Shown: positions 16,509 to 20,538 of the stretch, piece by piece
Layout of the letters: each line of letters begins with the position of its first letter
Position numbering within the stretch: position 1 is the first letter of the stretch
Assembly: GCA_964517355.1 (NCBI GenBank)
Contig: CAZFCK010000069.1
Location: 1-20,538, forward strand
DNA from: CAZFCK01 sp964517355
GTDB taxonomy: Bacteria > Desulfobacterota > Desulfovibrionia > Desulfovibrionales > Desulfovibrionaceae
Direction: 5' to 3'
DNA length: 20,538 nt
Program-made: the position numbers and the translations under genes
The notes under the pieces: model-generated
The model's database searches: none
The model's input: the letters and a program-made list of their open reading frames with translations, nothing else
What the model was told of the DNA's origin: nothing

Positions 16509-18128
16509 ATGAATGAACAGGACCTTACGCAACATCCCCCTCTCACCCCCGGGAAGCCTCCCCATGAGGAATACTGTTTGTGGGAAATGGAATCCATGGA
16601 ATTCCAGGTGGGCATCGTTGGCAGCGGCCCTGGTTTCATGACCATCTTGGACATCATCTCAAACGAGCAGTACCACGACTTTTTACCCATGATGCGTTTG
16701 ATTTCCGTATGTGAAATGACCGATGAACGCAAAATGGCCCATGTGCGCGCCAGGGGCATACCAATCTACCCCAGCTGCGCGGCCATGCTGGAGGCGCACC
16801 CGAATATTGACCTGATTATCGAGCTGGTGGGCAAGCATACGAGAATACGGCGTATGCGCAATGAACTGCCCGAAAGGATTTCCATGGTGGATCATGTGTC
16901 CGCGGTCTTTTTCTGCGGCATGCACAACATGCTCCAGGCCGGATTGCATTGCCGCATGGATCTGGACAGGCACAAGGCCCTGCTGCGCGCTGTGATGGAC
17001 GAAGTCAATGAAGACATCCTGCTGCTGGACAAGGAACGCCGCGTGGTGGACATGAACAAAAACGTGCGGCAAAGGCTGGCATCCAGTCCCGGCGGCGATA
17101 AAATCCTGCAATACGCCTACGGCAAGGAATGCTGGATGGTGCAGACGCAGGAAAACGGCGTGTTCTTTTGCCCGGAGGGGGTGGATCAACACTGTCCCTA
17201 CGAGGAAACCCTCTCCACAGGCAAAAAAGCGGAAGCCTTGATAACGCGGGTCAATGACGAGGGGCAGCTCGTCTATTACAGAGTCTACAGCTACCCCGTG
17301 CATGACTCCAACGACAACATGACCCACGTGCTTATCCTCCGGCGCAACATCACGGCGCGCACACTGCGGGAGCGCCACCAGCAACATCTGGACAAGCTGG
17401 CGCTCATGGGCGAACTATCGAGCTATCTGGCCCATGAAATCCGCAACCCGCTGTTCGCCATCGCCGGATTCACCAACTCGCTGCTGCGAGATAAGGACCT
17501 CTCCGAAAAACAACTCGAAAAACTCGCCATCATTGCGGAAGAGACAAAACGGCTGGATCACATGCTCAAAAGCATGCTCGACTTTTCCCGTACATCCCGC
17601 TCCCCCATGGGCGAATGCAATCTCAACACCGTGGTCGAACAAACCGTGGAACTCATGCGCATCGGCTACGCACCGCAAGGTTTCGGCATCGAATACGAGC
17701 TGCATCGCACCCTTCCTTCGGTGCAGGGCGATTCGGAATCCGTGAAGCAGTGCCTGGTGAACCTGATCAAAAACTCCATCGAGGCCATGCCCGAGGGCGG
17801 CGAAGTGGTCGTACGCACCGGCATGCAAAACCACTTCGCCTACGTGCAAGTCCAGGATAACGGCCCGGGCATGAGCCCCGAAACCATGGAAAAGGTTTTT
17901 TCTCCATTTTTCTCCACAAAACCTCAAGGATATGGCATGGGGCTGGCCATGATCAAGAAAATTCTCGATGAGTTCGGCGGCAACGTCCATCTCGCCAGCA
18001 CATTAAACCAAGGCACCACCGTGACGCTCAACTTCCAACCCATATTGGCCGACAGCGCATCCCAAGACATTGTCTCCGACATCAACAAAATTATGAATTC
18101 AGACTCCGAAAGTGGAGGCGCGCAATGA
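16509..18128 (+). CDS. Soluble histidine kinase with Rossmann-like and PAS domains
   Basis: This 539-residue kinase has no membrane segment. Residues about 32-140 look like a Rossmann nucleotide-binding domain: FQVGIVGSGPGFMTIL has the GxGxxG-like loop, and ISVCEMTDERKMAHVRARGI and DLIIELVG are the expected second strand and later strand of the oxidoreductase (Gfo/Idh/MocA-like) fold. Residues about 153-285 are a PAS domain with three spaced cysteines (Cys208, Cys221, Cys229 in a C-x12-C-x7-C order), which could bind a metal or sense redox. HisKA has His309 in YLAHEIRNPLFAI. The ATPase has NLIKNSIEAM, DNGPGM, SPFFSTK and GYGMGLAM. The start at 16509 follows GTGGAG; a longer frame to 16362 has no ribosome binding site. 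It overlaps the stress protein gene by 4 bases. It may sense NAD(P)-linked or redox state; no adjacent regulator is its obvious partner. Confidence 0.9.
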   Translation: MNEQDLTQHPPLTPGKPPHEEYCLWEMESMEFQVGIVGSGPGFMTILDIISNEQYHDFLPMMRLISVCEMTDERKMAHVRARGIPIYPSCAAMLEAHPNIDLIIELVGKHTRIRRMRNELPERISMVDHVSAVFFCGMHNMLQAGLHCRMDLDRHKALLRAVMDEVNEDILLLDKERRVVDMNKNVRQRLASSPGGDKILQYAYGKECWMVQTQENGVFFCPEGVDQHCPYEETLSTGKKAEALITRVNDEGQLVYYRVYSYPVHDSNDNMTHVLILRRNITARTLRERHQQHLDKLALMGELSSYLAHEIRNPLFAIAGFTNSLLRDKDLSEKQLEKLAIIAEETKRLDHMLKSMLDFSRTSRSPMGECNLNTVVEQTVELMRIGYAPQGFGIEYELHRTLPSVQGDSESVKQCLVNLIKNSIEAMPEGGEVVVRTGMQNHFAYVQVQDNGPGMSPETMEKVFSPFFSTKPQGYGMGLAMIKKILDEFGGNVHLASTLNQGTTVTLNFQPILADSASQDIVSDINKIMNSDSESGGAQ

Positions 18129-18979
18129 ACAAACACTTACTCCTGACCATCTCCGACGACCATAGCGCTCTCTTCGGCGTTCGTTTTACGGGGTTCTTCT
18201 TCGAAAATCTCGATGAACTCCAGATCACCCTCTTCTATACCGCCACCACTCCTGAAGTTGTGCTGCACAACACCACGGACCACCGGCTTTCGGAACAACA
18301 GGCCCGCGGCAGGGAAATGAGGGGCAAAGCCGCCCTTGAATACGGCAAGGAAGTCCTGATGCGCCACGGCTTTCTTGAACACCAAATCAACAGTAAACTT
18401 TACTTCGGTACGCAGTCAAAAACATCCGATATCATTCTTGAAGCGGACCGCGGCTTGTACGACGCCGTTGTCCTCGGCAGGCGCGGCGTCTCCTGGCTTG
18501 AAGAAGCCATGGGCCAAAGCGTGACCCGCGACATGCTGGAGGCCAGCCTTGGCTTTCCCTTCTGGATCTGCCGCCGTCCGGACCCGGAACGCGCCAACGT
18601 GCTGCTCTGCGTGGACGGCTCGGCGCCATCTCTGCGCATGACCGACCACGTGGGATTCATGCTCGCGCACCAGCCGCGACACAACATCACGCTGCTCACC
18701 GTGAACAACGACAACCTGAACCTGGATACCGAACACATCGTTACCAATTGTAAAGAAATTCTCTATGAAAACGGCATACCCCCCAATCGCGTGACGGCCT
18801 GCTCCACAGACAGCGCCAATGTCGCCGCCACCATCCTTGAAATGGCCGACAAAGGAAACTACGCCGTCGTGGCCCTGGGGCGCACAGGCGGCACCTCGCT
18901 GCAACGGTTCTTCATGGGCACCACCAGCTCCATTCTGTTCAATCAACTCACCGGAGCCGTGCTCTGGATATGCCATTAG
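18125..18979 (+). CDS. Tandem-domain universal stress protein
   Basis: This 284-residue protein contains two Usp domains. The second (about 156-284) keeps the ATP-binding signature G-x2-G-x9-G-T as Gly252, Gly255, Gly265, Thr266 (GRTGGTSLQRFFMGTTSS) and starts with a strand and VDGSAPS loop. The first (about 1-150) has only an altered version, GRRG at 118-121 and Gly130 with one residue fewer between, and lacks the usual D at the start loop, so it may not bind nucleotide. Usp proteins of this class bind ATP and act under starvation or stress; partners vary. The start overlaps the kinase stop as ATGA, so the two are translationally coupled, and the stress protein may be a direct target or partner of that kinase. 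The stop codon lies in the first three bases of a repeated element. Confidence 0.9.
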   Translation: MNKHLLLTISDDHSALFGVRFTGFFFENLDELQITLFYTATTPEVVLHNTTDHRLSEQQARGREMRGKAALEYGKEVLMRHGFLEHQINSKLYFGTQSKTSDIILEADRGLYDAVVLGRRGVSWLEEAMGQSVTRDMLEASLGFPFWICRRPDPERANVLLCVDGSAPSLRMTDHVGFMLAHQPRHNITLLTVNNDNLNLDTEHIVTNCKEILYENGIPPNRVTACSTDSANVAATILEMADKGNYAVVALGRTGGTSLQRFFMGTTSSILFNQLTGAVLWICH

Positions 18980-19029
18980 CGCATTTTCGCCTTGAAACAA
19001 GGCTCTCCCCTGAAACAATTTCCATTTGT
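18977..19029. repeat. 53-bp direct repeat, copy 1
   Basis: This 53-bp stretch matches 20486-20538 in the same orientation at 51 of 53 positions. It includes the hairpin CCTTG-aaa-CAAGG (18990-19002). Its first three bases are the TAG stop of the stress protein, so the element abuts the gene end exactly. Confidence 0.9.
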
Positions 19030-19080
19030 TCCAGGGAAATGCATAAGAGCATCTTGCGCTTTTCAAGCGTGAGATGCTCT
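19008..19080. terminator. Stacked hairpins between convergent genes
   Basis: Two strong stems follow the stress protein. CCCTGAAACAA (19008-19018) pairs with TTGTTCCAGGG (19026-19036) with one mismatch. AGAGCATCT (19046-19054) pairs perfectly with AGATGCTCT (19072-19080), with a nested CGCTT-ttc-AAGCG. The last arm overlaps the stop of the reverse-strand gene ending at 19079, so this may terminate both genes, though no long T-run is present. Confidence 0.6.
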
Positions 19081-19453
19081 AAAGAGCCAGAATGCTCATG
19101 CCCATGAGGGTCGCCACCCCGAAGAACACAAGAAACAGCACCACCCATTGCATGACCCACAGCAGCAAGGCCTGGCCCCATCCCACGGCGTATATTTTCA
19201 TGAAAACCCAAAGCGTCGCGGCCAGGCTGATGATCATGCCCAACAGCGTTCCGGCCAAAGGAATGATGGAAAAAAGCATAGACACCACAAGGGAAACCAC
19301 TGCGTTGGCGATGACGGCCTTGATGGCCTTGCCGAACGTCGCATTCGGCACCCCGGAAAACGTGGCCGCCATATGCACCAGAAACGCGCTGACCAAGAGT
19401 CCCGCGACCGCCAACAACAAAACCAGAAAAAGCATCCCGCTCGCAACTTCCAT
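19079..19453 (-). CDS. Small four-helix membrane protein, unknown function
   Basis: This 124-residue reverse-strand protein is almost wholly hydrophobic, with segments at about 5-27, 44-63, 65-86 and 91-119. It has few charged residues (a lysine-rich turn GKAIKAV near 41-47, one KIYAVGW loop) and no enzyme motif. The start at 19453 is supported by GGAGG seven bases upstream. It lies about 104 bp downstream of the other reverse-strand gene and is probably in the same transcript. I do not recognise the family. A small inner-membrane component is the most that can be said. Confidence 0.72.
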   Translation of the reverse strand: MEVASGMLFLVLLLAVAGLLVSAFLVHMAATFSGVPNATFGKAIKAVIANAVVSLVVSMLFSIIPLAGTLLGMIISLAATLWVFMKIYAVGWGQALLLWVMQWVVLFLVFFGVATLMGMSILAL

Positions 19454-19557
19454 GCATGCCTCCGATGATCTTCCACAAAATCAACAACAGGTTCTTTCCC
19501 TTGAACGCCCCGTATCCAACAGGACGCCGCGCAACCTTCAAGGCGTCGCCCAATCCA

Positions 19558-20223
19558 TCACCCCCCGGCTGAACCCGCACCCCTGACATCCGCGTAGTGC
19601 CGGGCGTCGAAACGGCGCACGTAAACATACACCGAGATGCATACGCCCGCCACGATGCCGCCCAGGGCCGCGAACCCCAAGGGGAGCAGCACCAGCAGCA
19701 GATCCCACAACCCGGTGAAAGGCCATCCCACGTCGGCCACCAGAAGACGGGGCGTTCCGGCATAGCCCGCGGGTCGCACCGACAGCGTGTATGTCCCCGG
19801 CTGCGACACATTGAAGACGGCCGCACGCCGCCAGACCACGTCGCCTATGCTCACCGTCACGGTGGATGCGCTCGTCTGCAACGGCCAGGGGCGCCCCCGG
19901 TCGTCGTAAAGCACGACAACGCATTCCTCGCCACGCGCCGTGACCACGCGCAGGCCGTCACCGTACGCCGCGATTGAGGGCGCGTCGTCCGGTGCGAGCA
20001 CATAGAGCGCGCATGCGCACGGCGCCTCGAAATGAAAGGTGCTGCTGCCGGGCGCCTCCACGTCCAGCGTTTGCTCCTCCAAGAGCTTCACGTAATCCCA
20101 GACACGGGGTACGGCATAGGCGGTAAAGGCCAGAGGAAGCCCCAGCCAGAACACGGCCGCGACGGCATAGGCCCAGGCCGCCGGCGGCGCACGCCGCCCC
20201 TCTCGATGTTCTCTCTCCCGCAT
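19558..20223 (-). CDS. Membrane-anchored periplasmic beta-rich protein, unknown
   Basis: This 221-residue reverse-strand protein has a basic, hydrophilic cytoplasmic N-terminus (MREREHREGRRAPP) and a membrane segment at about 16-39. A periplasmic region at about 50-165 is rich in alternating strands: STFHFEAP, ALYVLAPDD, LRVVTARGEE, CVVVLYDDRG, VTVSIGDVVW, GTYTLSVRP. A second membrane segment (about 175-203) and a short tail follow. Two cysteines (CAC motif, EAPCACAL) and a third in EECVVV could form a disulfide. The beta pattern resembles an Ig- or jelly-roll-like domain; no catalytic motif is visible. ATG 20223 follows GAGGTAA; the longer open frame to 20340 has no Shine-Dalgarno. The gene pairs with the small membrane protein downstream. 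Confidence 0.72.
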   Translation of the reverse strand: MREREHREGRRAPPAAWAYAVAAVFWLGLPLAFTAYAVPRVWDYVKLLEEQTLDVEAPGSSTFHFEAPCACALYVLAPDDAPSIAAYGDGLRVVTARGEECVVVLYDDRGRPWPLQTSASTVTVSIGDVVWRRAAVFNVSQPGTYTLSVRPAGYAGTPRLLVADVGWPFTGLWDLLLVLLPLGFAALGGIVAGVCISVYVYVRRFDARHYADVRGAGSAGG

Positions 20224-20280
20224 GTCGCTTACCTCGGCAAAATTTCGGAGATTCTCAGGACCGTCTGCAAGGTGGGGTAT

Positions 20281-20322
20281 TTTGGGGCTCCGCCCCAAAC
20301 CCCGCCGGGAGGAATGCCCTCC
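20281..20322. repeat. Extragenic GC hairpin pair
   Basis: TTTGGGGC-tcc-GCCCCAAA (20281-20299) is a perfect 8-bp stem. A second stem, GGAGG and CCTCC (20308-20322), follows. Sequences of this style are typical scattered extragenic repeats in GC-rich Proteobacteria and Desulfobacterota. It lies upstream of the reverse-strand gene starting at 20223. Confidence 0.6.
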
Positions 20323-20394
20323 TGGACCTGCGAATATCATGAATAAAATATCAATATATAGATAAGCTATCCGAAATAAAACGTTTTGGAGATT

Positions 20395-20424
20395 CTTGAG
20401 AACCTTGATTAAAAGGTTCTCAAG
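20395..20424. repeat. Perfect 12-bp inverted repeat
   Basis: CTTGAGAACCTT (20395-20406) and AAGGTTCTCAAG (20413-20424) are perfect arms around GATTAA. No T-run follows on either strand, and no gene end is nearby in the window. It may be a repeat element, an operator, or a terminator for a gene past the window end. Confidence 0.8.
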
Positions 20425-20485
20425 CCGCCGGAGGCCTTACCCCTTAAGCAGCCGAAGGCATACACGTTTCCAAGTCAATACACTC

Positions 20486-20538
20486 TAGCGCATTTACGCC
20501 TTGAAACAAGGCTCTCCCCTGAAACAATTTCCAATTGT
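20486..20538. repeat. 53-bp direct repeat, copy 2 (cut by window end)
   Basis: This copy matches 18977-19029 with only two T-to-A differences and stops at the window edge, so its full length is not known. Outside the repeats, 20225-20485 holds no gene that I can support. Confidence 0.9.

Noticed and set aside
16306..16512. Proline-rich 68-codon ORF
   Set aside because: It has no ribosome binding site, overlaps the kinase start, and its composition fits random GC-rich sequence.
18977..20538. Insertion sequence or transposon between the 53-bp repeats
   Set aside because: The copies are direct rather than inverted, no transposase or target duplication is seen, and the enclosed genes are membrane proteins.

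Overview
The window looks like a chromosomal segment of a high-GC, Desulfovibrio-like sulfate reducer (Desulfobacterota, Desulfovibrionaceae). This rests on gene style and neighbourhood only: dense two-component regulation, a sigma-54 activator beside a textbook sigma-54 promoter, a TauE/SafE (TSUP) permease with a small two-helix membrane partner, a PEP-synthase-like dikinase without a PEP barrel, and a tandem universal stress protein. No rRNA, tRNA, CRISPR array, transposase or phage gene was seen.

Left part (1-5020), envelope genes: a membrane-anchored protein with two SPOR domains (370-1398); a large exported protein with SH3-like repeats, a region resembling an L,D-transpeptidase that has lost its catalytic residues, and a C-terminal DUF1287 (papain-like) domain (1560-3905); a small reverse-strand protein (3979-4233); and a SPOR-type lipoprotein (4487-5020). 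The lipoprotein lies 26 bp before a membrane histidine kinase (5047-6537), whose 3' end overlaps a sigma-54-dependent response regulator (6522-7955).

Centre (7956-11139): palindromes at 7987-8038 and a consensus -24/-12 promoter at 8095-8111 precede a four-gene signalling run: a degenerate receiver (8147-8536), a Cache-type sensor kinase (8559-10319) and two single-domain receivers (10322-10723 and 10723-11139). The activator just upstream is the obvious candidate to drive this promoter.

Right part (11140-18979): the TSUP permease (11345-12607) and its membrane partner (12612-13331); a structured, terminator-bearing gap; then a probable operon of dikinase-like protein (13613-16255), a soluble kinase with an N-terminal Rossmann-like domain plus PAS (16509-18128), and a two-domain universal stress protein (18125-18979). 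I infer a signalling and metabolic island in which a membrane kinase, a soluble kinase and three receivers control or accompany anion transport and a phosphohistidine enzyme. The substrates cannot be read from the sequence.

Far right (18977-20538): a 53-bp element, repeated with 2 mismatches 1.5 kb away, brackets two reverse-strand membrane proteins (19079-19453 and 19558-20223). Several strong inverted repeats mark this as a repeat-rich chromosomal junction.

The strongest candidates for something undescribed are the dikinase with a new C-terminal domain coupled to a Rossmann-PAS kinase and a stress protein, and the pseudo-transpeptidase/DUF1287 fusion.
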